Under the pieces are notes generated by a model. That model was not told the origin of the DNA. It ran no database searches and worked only from the letters and a program-made list of their open reading frames with translations. 47,291 nt of DNA from JALHMQ01 sp037441125 (GTDB lineage: Bacteria; Pseudomonadota; Gammaproteobacteria; Burkholderiales; Burkholderiaceae_F): contig JBBIST010000015.1 of assembly GCA_037441125.1 (NCBI GenBank), positions 1 through 47,291 of the forward strand. The letters run 5' to 3'. This document shows positions 37,194 to 45,093 of the stretch, in pieces (the first letter of the stretch is position 1; each line of letters begins with the position of its first letter). The position numbers were made by a program, and so were the translations under genes.

Positions 37194-38156
37194 TGCGGGC
37201 GATTGTAGGCAGGCGCCGCGATCGGCGGTTGCGGCTGCGCTCGATCTCGCGGCCGCACTCGGTGGCGGCGGCTCGGAGGCCCAGCGCTCGGCCCACAGCT
37301 CGCAGGCCCGGCGCAGGAAAGCGGCGCGCGAGTCGGCACCGAGCGGCGCGAAGCCGAGGTGACGCCAGGCGCGCTCGAGTTCGCCCTTGATGTTGTCGCG
37401 CGCCAGCGCGCGCGCTCCGGTCTGTTTCGACAGCTTGGCGCCGCGCGCGTCGGTGACCACGGGCACGTGCAGGTAGCGCGGCGCCGGCAGGCCGAGGCAG
37501 CGCTGCAGCCAGATCTGGCGCGGCGTGTTGTCGAGCAGATCGGTACCGCGAACGACGTCGCTCACGCCCTGCGCCGCGTCGTCGACCACCACCGCGAGCT
37601 GGTAGGCCCAGAGGCCGTCGGCGCGGCGCAGTACGAAGTCGCCGACCGCGCGCGCCAGCGACTGGCTCTGGAGGCCACAGGCGCGATCGACGAAGCCGAT
37701 CCGGTCGTCGGGCGGATCCGGCACCCGCAGTCGGATCGAACGGCCACCTCGGCCGCGGGCGCCGGCGCGACAGGTGCCGGCATAGACGCCGGGCGCCAGC
37801 CCGGCGGCGCGCGCGGCGGCGTGTGCCTCGCGTCGCGAGCAGCCGCAGGCGTAGGCGAGGCCGGCATCGAGCAGGCGCTGCAGCGCTTGCACATACGGTT
37901 CGCTGCGAGCGCTTTGATAGAGCACGGGCTCGTCGCTTTCAAGGCCGAAGGCCGCCAGTGTGGCGAGGATGTCTTGTGCCGCGCCGGCGCTCTCGCGTGG
38001 CGGATCGATGTCCTCGATGCGCACCAGCCAGACGCCGCCGTGCGCGCGCGCATCGAGCCAGCTTGCCAGTGCAGCCACAAGCGAGCCCGCGTGCAGCGGA
38101 CCGGTGGGCGATGGCGCGAAGCGGCCGCGGTAAGGCCGGTCGGATCGGGCGCTCAT
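36684..38156 (-). CDS. gluQ: Glutamyl-Q tRNA(Asp) synthetase in frame with a C-terminal CoA-binding domain
   Basis: A single 490-codon frame. Residues 1 to about 290 are GluQ-RS, a shortened glutamyl-tRNA synthetase that attaches glutamate to queuosine in tRNA-Asp: GRFAPSPTGPLHAGSLVAAL (HIGH region), IEDIDPPRE, the YACGCSRREAH cysteines, and AKLSKQTGA in place of KMSKS. After WAERWASEPPPPS, where GluQ-RS should end, there is no stop; a linker of about 25 Ala/Ser-rich residues leads into a YccU-like CoA-binding domain. Either a true two-domain protein, or gluQ has lost its stop and the second gene is also expressed from its own start at 37193. The ATG at 38156 gives the standard N-terminus. 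Confidence 0.85.
   Translation of the reverse strand: MSARSDRPYRGRFAPSPTGPLHAGSLVAALASWLDARAHGGVWLVRIEDIDPPRESAGAAQDILATLAAFGLESDEPVLYQSARSEPYVQALQRLLDAGLAYACGCSRREAHAAARAAGLAPGVYAGTCRAGARGRGGRSIRLRVPDPPDDRIGFVDRACGLQSQSLARAVGDFVLRRADGLWAYQLAVVVDDAAQGVSDVVRGTDLLDNTPRQIWLQRCLGLPAPRYLHVPVVTDARGAKLSKQTGARALARDNIKGELERAWRHLGFAPLGADSRAAFLRRACELWAERWASEPPPPSAAARSSAAATADRGACLQSPAMTRERHPMADNTDSGTLRRILRDCRRIAVVGISAEWHRPSYFVGKYLLEHGYTLIPVNPRYEQVLGQRCHPDLATAAREAGPIDLVDCFRKAQDIGPLAEQAIAIGARCLWMQLGVVSPAARDRARAAGLDVVMDRCVKIEHGRLFGGLNWAGVNTRIVSSKRPRELPY
37202..37207 (-). promoter_or_regulatory. Predicted -10 hexamer within the gluQ/CoA-binding junction
   Basis: TACAAT on the minus strand (five of six consensus) ends 8 bp before the ATG at 37193. 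It suggests separate, near-leaderless expression of the CoA-binding protein and metY. No -35 is apparent. Confidence 0.35.
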
Positions 38157-38376
38157 CGAGTCCGGCGCCCAGCCGCGGCAGCGTGCCCGAGCTCGCGCCC
38201 GGCCGACGCAGCCTCGCCTTGAATGCCGCCCGCAGCCGGTGTCGGGGCGTGCCGATCGGGCACGATGTGTGAATCCGACAGAATCATCCGAAAGTCGTAA
38301 TCGTTTCCGTTGTTGCTCTCGGAAGCCGCCCTTAGCATAGATCGCGCAAACGCGGCACGATGGCGGATCCTCCGCC

Positions 38377-41300
38377 ATGTCGTGGCATCCGCCCTGGGAG
38401 GCACCCTTGCAGACCGGTTCGCGCGCCGGGCCGCACTCGATCGGCGGCCTGCGCGCGGTTCGCGCCGACGGCCGCCCCGACCTGCGCGCCAGTTTCGCGC
38501 TGGAACGGCGCATCACCCCGGGGATCTTCCTGCTCGCGGCGCTGGCGGCCCTGGCGGCGGGCGTCCAGTGGGGGCCGCTCGCGCTCGCCTGGCTCGCGGC
38601 CTGCGTGCTCAACGCCTCGGCGCGCTTCCTGCTCGCCAGCCACTACGAGCGCAGCCGTACGCCGCTGCCACCGGCCCACGCCGCAGCGCGCTGGTATGCA
38701 CTGTCGTGGAGCGGCGACCTAGTGCTGTGGAGCCTGTGGATCGGCGTGCAGCCGGCGGCAATGTTCGTCGGCGGCGCGCTCGGCTACTACGCCGCGGGCT
38801 TGGTTGCGCTGGCGGCGCTGGTGATCGGCCGCTGGCCTCAGGTGTGGACGCCCTGGGTCGTCGCCTGGGCAGCGCTCGCCGCCTGGAGCGGCTGGCGCGC
38901 CGGCGGTGATGCCACTTTGTTCGTTGCCGGATTCGTCGCCTGGCTGGCGGTTGTCTGGTGGATTGGGCGCATGCACGGGCACGTACAGACGGGCGACGGT
39001 GGCCGCGCCGGATGGAGCGCAGCCGTGCAGTCGATGCCGGCGCCGGTTCTCGTGCTGCGGCGCGGCCGACTGGTCGAGATCAACGCCGCGGCGACGCAGC
39101 TTCTCGGCCAGGTGCCGCAGGCGCTCCTCGGGCAACGCGCCGATCAACACCTGCGCGCCGACCCGGCGCCGGCGCTCGATCCATCGGTCGGCGGGCGCGG
39201 CGTGCGCGAGGCGCGCATCGTGCCGCTGGCGCAGGGGCGGCCGCTCGGTCCGGCCTGGCCGGCGCGCGTGCGCGTGCTCAGCCCGGGCCGGCTCGATTCG
39301 GCGGTGGTGATCGCGCTGTCGCCAGCGGCGCAGGCACAGTCCTTCGAGGACGACGCGCGACGACTGATCGGCTGGTTCGGCGCGCGCGGCGGCCAGCCCT
39401 GGTATCGCGACCAGGAAGGCCGCGTCGTGTTGCCGCCGCCGTTCGATTCGGCGCCGCTGCTCGCTACCGGGCAAAGCGCGTTTGCGCTTGCCCCCTGGGT
39501 CGTCGCCGAGGAGCGCGAGCTGGTGGACTCTGCCTACCGCGAAGCGCTGGCCGGCGGTCGCGTCTTCGATCGCTGCCTGCGGCTGGTCGATCGCAGCGGC
39601 AGCGCCAGGCGCGTGCGCGTGCTCTGCCTGACTCGCAGCCTGCACGACGCCGCGGCGCCGCCGGATCGCCTGCCGCCGGTCATCGGCCTGCTGGCGCAGC
39701 CCGAATCCGAGCAGGCTCAAGCCGCCGATGCCGGCCGCGCCTGGATCCAGGCCCTGCCGGTGTTCGTCTGGTGGGTCGATCTGGCGGGCCGGGTCGAACC
39801 GCTGCACGGCGGCGACGGCTGGCGCTGGGGCCTCGCGTTTGAAGCCGACGGCGTGCCGCTGCGCTGGTCGCAGGCGGTTGCGCTGCCGGCCCAGGACCAA
39901 GCGGCGATGCTGGTCGCGCTGCAGCGGGCGCTCGAGGGCAGGCCGACCTTCGATCTGCTGAACCTGCGCACGACGCGCGCTGGCGCCAAGCTGGCAGTGC
40001 GCAGCCACGTCGTGCCGTTTTCCGGTCGCGCCGGCGAGCGCGGCGCGCTGGTGATGGACAGCGTCGCTGCGCCGGCGCAGCTGTCGGAAATGGATCGGCT
40101 GCGGCGCGCGCGCAATCACTACAAGCAACTGGTCGAGGCCTCGACCAGCCTGATCTGGGCCTGCGACGCCGACTTCAACTTCACCTTCGTCAGCCGGCGC
40201 GCGGCGCGCGAGATCTACGGTTGCGAGCAGCGCGACCTGCTCGGCCGCTCGTTGCTGTCGCTGCTCGCCGACGGGCCGCCCGGCGAGTCGGCGCGCGCCG
40301 CGCTCGCCGGCCTGCGCGAGAAGCGCGGCCTGCGCAGCGTCGAGATGGTGCAACTCGCGCGCGACGGCGCGCCGGTGATCGTCTCGGTCGACGCCGCGCC
40401 GCTGATCGCCAGCGACGGCACTTTTGCCGGCGCGATCGGCATGAACGCCAACCTCACCGTGCTCAAGCAGCGCGAGGCGCGCCTGGTCGAGGCGCTGCGC
40501 GTCGAGCGCACGGTGCTCGACGCCGCCGGGCAGGCGATCGCCGTGGTCAAGGACGGGCGCGTGGCCCGCTGCAACGAGGCCTTCCTGCGCCTGCTGCACG
40601 TCGAGCCGGCGGCGCTGCAGCGCACGCCGATCGGCGACTACTTCTCCAGCACCGAGGACTGGCCGGCGATCGTCGCCGCCGCCGACGGCGGGCGCGAGAG
40701 CGAACGCGCCGCCAGCCGCGAGGTGCAGGTGATCCGCGGCGCGCGCGCGGCGCCGGCCGGCGCCATGTGGTGCCAGATCACGGCACGCGCGATCGCGCCC
40801 GGCGAGTACGTGCTGGTGCTGGCCGACATCGATCACATCCGCGTGCGTGAGGCGCAGGCGCTGCACCACGCCTACCACGACGAGCTCACCGGACTGCCGA
40901 ACCGGCGTCTGCTCGCGGTGCGCGGTAACGCCGCCCTGGCCACCAGCAGCCTGCGCAACAGTTCCTGCGCGGTGCTGGCGATCGACCTGGACGGCTTCAA
41001 GGAGATCAACGACCTGCACGGCCACAAGGTCGGCGACCAGGTGCTGCGCGAGATGGCGGTGCGCCTCGGGCGATTGCTTCGGCCGCAGGACACGGTGGCG
41101 CGCCGCGGCGGCGACGAGTTCACCATGCTCCTGCCCGATGTCCAGGGGCGCGACGACATCGAGCGCATCGCCGTGCGCCTGCTTCGCGCGATCGAGCAGC
41201 CGGTGGCGCTGGCCGAAGGCCAGGGTCACCTGTCGGCGAGCGTCGGCATCGCGGTCGCGCCCGAGCACGGGCGCGACCTCGAGCGCCTGCTGCAACTGGC

Positions 41301-41409
41301 CGACCTGGCGATGTACGAGGCCAAGCTCAAGGGCAAGAACCGCTACGCCTTCGCGCGCATGATCGGCGCCGTCAGCGCAGCAGCGCCGAACGCGTCGCGG
41401 GCTTCCTGA
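38377..41409 (+). CDS. Membrane-bound multi-PAS diguanylate cyclase (GGDEF)
   Basis: A 1010-residue sensor. About six hydrophobic segments lie between residues 48 and 205 (MASE-like membrane region). They are followed by a first PAS-like region from about 212 (MPAPVLVLRRGRLVEINAAA), a second near 455 (ALPVFVWWVDLAGRVEPL), a third near 588 (ASTSLIWACDADFNFTFVS) and a fourth near 708 (LDAAGQAIAVVKDGRVARCN). The GGDEF domain covers about 830-1000 with the intact active site RRGGDEF at 909-915 and the inhibitory I-site RPQD at 902-905. It should make cyclic di-GMP and be product-inhibited; no EAL domain follows. Divergent from gluQ; its 3' end overlaps the LysR gene by 38 bp. Confidence 0.95.
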   Translation: MSWHPPWEAPLQTGSRAGPHSIGGLRAVRADGRPDLRASFALERRITPGIFLLAALAALAAGVQWGPLALAWLAACVLNASARFLLASHYERSRTPLPPAHAAARWYALSWSGDLVLWSLWIGVQPAAMFVGGALGYYAAGLVALAALVIGRWPQVWTPWVVAWAALAAWSGWRAGGDATLFVAGFVAWLAVVWWIGRMHGHVQTGDGGRAGWSAAVQSMPAPVLVLRRGRLVEINAAATQLLGQVPQALLGQRADQHLRADPAPALDPSVGGRGVREARIVPLAQGRPLGPAWPARVRVLSPGRLDSAVVIALSPAAQAQSFEDDARRLIGWFGARGGQPWYRDQEGRVVLPPPFDSAPLLATGQSAFALAPWVVAEERELVDSAYREALAGGRVFDRCLRLVDRSGSARRVRVLCLTRSLHDAAAPPDRLPPVIGLLAQPESEQAQAADAGRAWIQALPVFVWWVDLAGRVEPLHGGDGWRWGLAFEADGVPLRWSQAVALPAQDQAAMLVALQRALEGRPTFDLLNLRTTRAGAKLAVRSHVVPFSGRAGERGALVMDSVAAPAQLSEMDRLRRARNHYKQLVEASTSLIWACDADFNFTFVSRRAAREIYGCEQRDLLGRSLLSLLADGPPGESARAALAGLREKRGLRSVEMVQLARDGAPVIVSVDAAPLIASDGTFAGAIGMNANLTVLKQREARLVEALRVERTVLDAAGQAIAVVKDGRVARCNEAFLRLLHVEPAALQRTPIGDYFSSTEDWPAIVAAADGGRESERAASREVQVIRGARAAPAGAMWCQITARAIAPGEYVLVLADIDHIRVREAQALHHAYHDELTGLPNRRLLAVRGNAALATSSLRNSSCAVLAIDLDGFKEINDLHGHKVGDQVLREMAVRLGRLLRPQDTVARRGGDEFTMLLPDVQGRDDIERIAVRLLRAIEQPVALAEGQGHLSASVGIAVAPEHGRDLERLLQLADLAMYEAKLKGKNRYAFARMIGAVSAAAPNASRAS

Positions 41410-42376
41410 GCTCTTCCAGCCACCAGGCGAGCGCCTTGCCGCGCTCGTCGCTGCGCCAGGCCGCGTGCACGCTGGGCGCGTGGCCGGCGCCATGCGTGCT
41501 CTTGACCACGAGGTCGCCGCGCTCGATCGCGTCATGGGCCAGCGCGACCGGCAGGTAGCCGACGCCGAGGCCGGCAATCTGCGCCGCCAGCTTCGCTTCC
41601 ATCGTCGGCACCGCCAACAGGTCGGTGGCGCCGAACAGGCCGACGCTGCGCGCCGCCAGCCGGCGCGAGCTGTCGGCGACGACGATCTGCCGATGGCGCC
41701 GCAGTTGCGCCAGCGGGATCGGCGCCGGCACCTGCGCCAGCGGATGAGTCGGCGCCACTGCGAATGCCATTTGCACCTGGCCGAGCGGCAGCGTGCTCAC
41801 GCCGCTGCCGAGCCGGCCCGATTCCGGTGCCTCGTAAGCGGCGCCGATGACGAGGTCGGCGCGACCCGACAGCAGGGCATCCCAGCTGCCGCCCAGCACT
41901 TCGGTGGCGATGCGCAACTGCGTCGGCGCCGCGCCGCAGAAGCGCGCCAGCAGAGGCAGCAGGCGGTCGAAGGGGATCGAAGTGTCGAGCGCGAGGCGCA
42001 GTTCGCGCTCCCAGCCTTCGGCCACGCGTTGCACGCGCCGCACGAGGTCGTCGGCCGCTGCCAGCAGGTGCCGCCCCTCGCGCAACAACTCCTCGCCGGC
42101 CGCGGTGAGCCGGGCGCGGTAGCCGCTGCGATCGAACAGCAACACGTCGAGCTCGTCTTCGAGCTTGCGCACCGCGTAGGTGACGGCCGAGGGAACGCGG
42201 TCGAGCTCGGCCGCCGCCGCAGCGAAGCTGCCGGTGCGCGCGATGGCGTCGACGAGTTGCAGACTGTCGAAGGACAGCGGCGCCGTAGCGCCCGGCGCCG
42301 TGCGCGCCGCGCCGCGACTGGCGCCGGCAGCACGCCGCGGCGCGGCGCGGCCGGAAGGACGGGGCGGCACGCTCAT
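41372..42376 (-). CDS. LysR family transcriptional regulator
   Basis: A 334-residue LysR-type regulator. The winged helix-turn-helix covers about 33-95 (FDSLQLVDAIARTGSFAAAA, then VPSAVTYAVRKLEDELDVLLFDRSG). The effector domain follows from about 120. The first 32 residues are an Arg/Ala-rich tail, so translation might begin further in, but no better start is evident. Its coding 3' end overlaps the diguanylate cyclase gene by 38 bp, tail to tail. It is divergent from the pirin gene (152 bp apart), the usual layout in which a LysR protein controls its neighbour; the pirin and flavodoxin genes are thus likely targets. Effector unknown. Confidence 0.92.
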   Translation of the reverse strand: MSVPPRPSGRAAPRRAAGASRGAARTAPGATAPLSFDSLQLVDAIARTGSFAAAAAELDRVPSAVTYAVRKLEDELDVLLFDRSGYRARLTAAGEELLREGRHLLAAADDLVRRVQRVAEGWERELRLALDTSIPFDRLLPLLARFCGAAPTQLRIATEVLGGSWDALLSGRADLVIGAAYEAPESGRLGSGVSTLPLGQVQMAFAVAPTHPLAQVPAPIPLAQLRRHRQIVVADSSRRLAARSVGLFGATDLLAVPTMEAKLAAQIAGLGVGYLPVALAHDAIERGDLVVKSTHGAGHAPSVHAAWRSDERGKALAWWLEELRKPATRSALLR

Positions 42377-42528
42377 TCGAATTTCCGCAACGAGTCCGTG
42401 AAGGAAACGGCGATGTGTTTGCGTCGCCGCGCCCGCATATTGTGCCTGTCCGAGCGGCAGGCACCCGACGCCGCCGCCGACATCGATTCAACCGGACTGC
42501 ACGACTTGTACAGAAGGGGAGCCCATTT

Positions 42529-43227
42529 ATGATCGCGATCCGCCGCAGCCACGAGCGCGGCCACGCCGACCACGGCTGGCTACAGTCGTTCCACAGCTTC
42601 TCGTTCGCCGACTATCACGATCCGCGCTGGATGGGCTACTCGGTGCTGCGCGTGATCAACGAAGACTGGATCGCCCCGGGCGCGGGCTTCCCGACCCACG
42701 GCCACCGCGACATGGAGATCGTCAGCTATGTGCTCGAGGGCGAACTCGCGCATCGCGACAGCCTCGGCAACGGATCGGTGATCCGCCCCGGCGACGTGCA
42801 GCGGATGTCGGCCGGCACCGGCGTGCGCCACTCGGAGTTCAACCACGCGCAGGATCGCCGCACGCACCTGCTGCAGATCTGGATCGAGCCGCAGCGCTTG
42901 GGTGTCGCGCCGAGCTACGAAGAAAAGCACTTCGACGCTGACGAGAAGCGCGGCCGGCTGCGGCTGGTTGCTTCGCCCGACGGCGCCGCGGGCTCAGTCA
43001 GTTTGCACCAGGACGCGCACCTGTACGTCGGCCTGTTTGACGGCGACGAGCGCGCGCGCACCGAACTCGCTCCCGGCCGGCACGGCTATCTGCACTTGGC
43101 GCGCGGCGAGATCGAAGCCAACGGGCACCGGCTGGCCGCCGGCGATGCGCTGCTGCTGCGCGATGAATCCGGAATCGAACTTAGCGCCGGCCGCCAGGCC
43201 GAGGTGCTGTTCTTCGATCTGCCATGA
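42529..43227 (+). CDS. Pirin family protein (YhhW/quercetinase-like)
   Basis: A 232-residue bicupin of the pirin family. The N-terminal cupin has the metal ligands in FPTHGHRDMEIVSYVLEGEL and GVRHSEFNHA; the second cupin is degenerate, as usual. Bacterial homologues such as E. coli YhhW cleave quercetin in vitro, but physiological roles differ. The ATG at 42529 follows AAGGGGAG. It stands first in a two-gene unit with a flavodoxin-fold gene 37 bp downstream and is divergent from a LysR regulator. Confidence 0.94.
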   Translation: MIAIRRSHERGHADHGWLQSFHSFSFADYHDPRWMGYSVLRVINEDWIAPGAGFPTHGHRDMEIVSYVLEGELAHRDSLGNGSVIRPGDVQRMSAGTGVRHSEFNHAQDRRTHLLQIWIEPQRLGVAPSYEEKHFDADEKRGRLRLVASPDGAAGSVSLHQDAHLYVGLFDGDERARTELAPGRHGYLHLARGEIEANGHRLAAGDALLLRDESGIELSAGRQAEVLFFDLP

Positions 43228-43264
43228 ATGTCTTATTCCCCCAACCCGATCGCAGGAGCGAGAG

Positions 43265-43849
43265 ATGGCAAGTGTCGTGATCGTCTACCACAGCGGATAC
43301 GGCCACACGCGCAAGCTGGCCGAAGCGGTGCACGAGGGCGTGGCCGGCGTTGCCGGCGCGCAGGTCGAAACGCTAGCCATCGACGGCGAGGGCCAGTTGC
43401 CGGAGCCGTCGTGGGCCAAGCTGGCGGCGGCCGATGCGATCGTCTTCGGCGCGCCGACTTACATGGGCATGGCGTCGTGGCAGTTCAAGCGCTTTGCCGA
43501 TGCCTCGTCCAAGCCGTGGTTCGGCCAGGCCTGGAAAGACAAGCTCGCCGCCGGCTTCACGAACTCGGCCTCGACCATCGGCGACAAGACCTCGACCATC
43601 GGCTACATGTTCACGCTGGCGATGCAGCACTCTATGGTCTGGGTCGGCACCGGCATGATGCCGTCGAACCGCTCGCAGCATGGACGCGACGACCTGAACT
43701 GGATTGGCGCCTTCGGCGGCGCAATGTCGGTGTCGCCCTCCGACCTCGGTCCTGACCAGGCGCCTCCCGTGGGCGACCTGGCCACGGCGCGCCAGTTCGG
43801 CGCGCGCATCGCGCACTGCGCGCTGCGCTGGAAGAAGGGCGGCGGCTGA
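43265..43849 (+). CDS. Flavodoxin-fold NAD(P)H:quinone oxidoreductase-like protein (WrbA-like)
   Basis: A 194-residue flavodoxin-fold protein. The FMN phosphate loop is VIVYHSGYGHTRKLAEAV, followed by the FGAPTYMGMASWQFKRFAD loop and GFTNSAST, as in WrbA and related NAD(P)H-dependent quinone reductases. It lacks the longer insert of E. coli WrbA after the second strand, so it is better called a WrbA-like flavodoxin family member. Likely a two-electron quinone or small-molecule reductase in the cytoplasm. AGGAG precedes the ATG; likely co-transcribed with pirin. Convergent with mog (6 bp). Confidence 0.88.
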   Translation: MASVVIVYHSGYGHTRKLAEAVHEGVAGVAGAQVETLAIDGEGQLPEPSWAKLAAADAIVFGAPTYMGMASWQFKRFADASSKPWFGQAWKDKLAAGFTNSASTIGDKTSTIGYMFTLAMQHSMVWVGTGMMPSNRSQHGRDDLNWIGAFGGAMSVSPSDLGPDQAPPVGDLATARQFGARIAHCALRWKKGGG

Positions 43850-43855
43850 GCCGCT

Positions 43856-44470
43856 TCAGGCGCCGCGCTGCGCCGCCTTCGGTCGGAAGGCCGCGACGAC
43901 CTCGGGCCGGGTCTCGATATAGGGGCCGCCGATTAACTGGATGCAGTAGGGCACGGCGGCGAAGATGCCGGGAATCGCGCTGCCGCCATCGGCGTCCTTC
44001 AGGCCTTCGAGGGTCTGCGCGATCGCCTTCGGCTGGCCCGGCAGGTTGACGATCAGCGCCGCGTGAGCGTCGATCTCGCGCAGCACGCCGACCTGGCGCG
44101 ACAGGATCGCGGTCGGCACGAAGGCAGCCGAGATCCTGCGCATCTGCTCGCCGAAGCCCGGCAGCTCGCGCGTGGCCACCGCCAGCGTCGCCTCGGGCGT
44201 CACGTCGCGTCGTGCCGGACCGGTGCCGCCGGTGGTGAGCACGAGGTCGCAGCCCACTTCGTCGACCAGTTCGATCAGCGTGCGCTCGATCAGCGCCCGC
44301 TCGTCGGCGATCAGCCGCTCGTGTGCCTGCCAGGGCGAGGCGAGCGCGCGGCCGAGCCAGTCGCGCAGGCCGGGCAGGCCCTGGTCGGCGTAGACGCCGG
44401 CGCTGGCGCGGTCCGAGACCGACACCAGGCCGACCACCAGTTCGTCCGGGTGCGATCGTGTGGCCTTCAT
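43856..44470 (-). CDS. mog: Molybdopterin adenylyltransferase MogA
   Basis: A 204-residue MogA that adenylylates molybdopterin before molybdenum insertion. VVGLVSVSDRASAGVYADQG is the N-terminal signature and LVLTTGGTGPARRDVTPEAT the MoaB/Mog-type phosphate-binding loop; the C-terminal YIETRPEVV is MogA-like. The ATG at 44470 is preferred to the TTG at 44476. It follows darP by only 7 bp. No molybdoenzyme gene is in this window. Confidence 0.95.
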   Translation of the reverse strand: MKATRSHPDELVVGLVSVSDRASAGVYADQGLPGLRDWLGRALASPWQAHERLIADERALIERTLIELVDEVGCDLVLTTGGTGPARRDVTPEATLAVATRELPGFGEQMRRISAAFVPTAILSRQVGVLREIDAHAALIVNLPGQPKAIAQTLEGLKDADGGSAIPGIFAAVPYCIQLIGGPYIETRPEVVAAFRPKAAQRGA

Positions 44471-44477
44471 CGCCAAG

Positions 44478-45023
44478 TCAGTCCTGGCGCTGCGAATCGG
44501 CGTCGAAGCGCTGGCGCAGCCAGCGATACAGCGCGCGCGAGTGCTTGGGCGGCAGGCCGCCGTCGTGCTCTCGGCGCGCGGCGCGGATCAGCGCGCGCAG
44601 CGCCTGCGCGTCGGCGTCCGGATGCTCGCGCAGCAGCTCGGTCAGGGCGGAATCGTCGGCGAGCAGTCGCTCGCGCCAGCGTTCGCAGCGGTGCATCAGG
44701 TCGACGGCTAGGCGCGAGTCGCCGGCGAGGTCTTGCAGCGCGCGCTCGATCGGCTCCGGGTCGACCTGGCGCATCAGCTTGCCGACGTACTGGAGCTGAC
44801 GGCGGCGTGCCTCGTGGGCGCTGATCGCGCGCGCGGCGACAATCGCGTCGCGCAGCGGCTCGGGCAGCGGCACCCGCGCCAGCTGCGTCGCGTTTAGTCC
44901 GGTCAGACGGTCGCCGAGCGCCTGCAGCGCGGTCATCTCCTTCTTGCGCTGCGTCTTGCTCGGGCGCGCGCCGGCGGCGGGCGGCAATGACGGGTTGGGA
45001 AGGGCAGACGAGTCGGAACGCAT
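44478..45023 (-). CDS. yjgA: Ribosome-associated protein DarP/YjgA (DUF615)
   Basis: A 181-residue basic helical protein of the DUF615 family (SKTQRKKEMTALQALGDRL; AISAHEARRRQLQYVGKLMR; GGLPPKHSRALYRWLRQRF). E. coli YjgA/DarP associates with the 50S subunit during its assembly. The first 20 residues are a flexible tail. The ATG at 45023 lies about 2 nt from the predicted transcription start. Divergent from pmbA with 70 bp between starts, a classic betaproteobacterial arrangement with mog following. Confidence 0.94.
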   Translation of the reverse strand: MRSDSSALPNPSLPPAAGARPSKTQRKKEMTALQALGDRLTGLNATQLARVPLPEPLRDAIVAARAISAHEARRRQLQYVGKLMRQVDPEPIERALQDLAGDSRLAVDLMHRCERWRERLLADDSALTELLREHPDADAQALRALIRAARREHDGGLPPKHSRALYRWLRQRFDADSQRQD

Positions 45024-45030
45024 CGCTGGC

Positions 45031-45037
45031 TATGATA
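45031..45037. promoter_or_regulatory. Overlapping divergent -10 elements for yjgA and pmbA
   Basis: The near-palindrome CTATGATAG contains TATGAT on the plus strand (45031-45036) and TATCAT on the minus strand (45037-45032). Both match five of six consensus -10 positions. The two promoters would occupy the same DNA and exclude one another. The yjgA transcript would begin about 2 nt before its ATG; the pmbA leader would be about 50 nt. Confidence 0.45.
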
Positions 45038-45093
45038 GCGACCCACCTGCATCCGACCGAGGCCACGGCTGCGTGCGCCGCGCCCCCGCACCG

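Noticed and set aside
38249..38263. Inverted repeat GTGCC-N5-GGCAC between gluQ and the diguanylate cyclase gene
   Set aside because: A 5-bp dyad at this GC content is likely by chance and is not positioned at a recognisable promoter.
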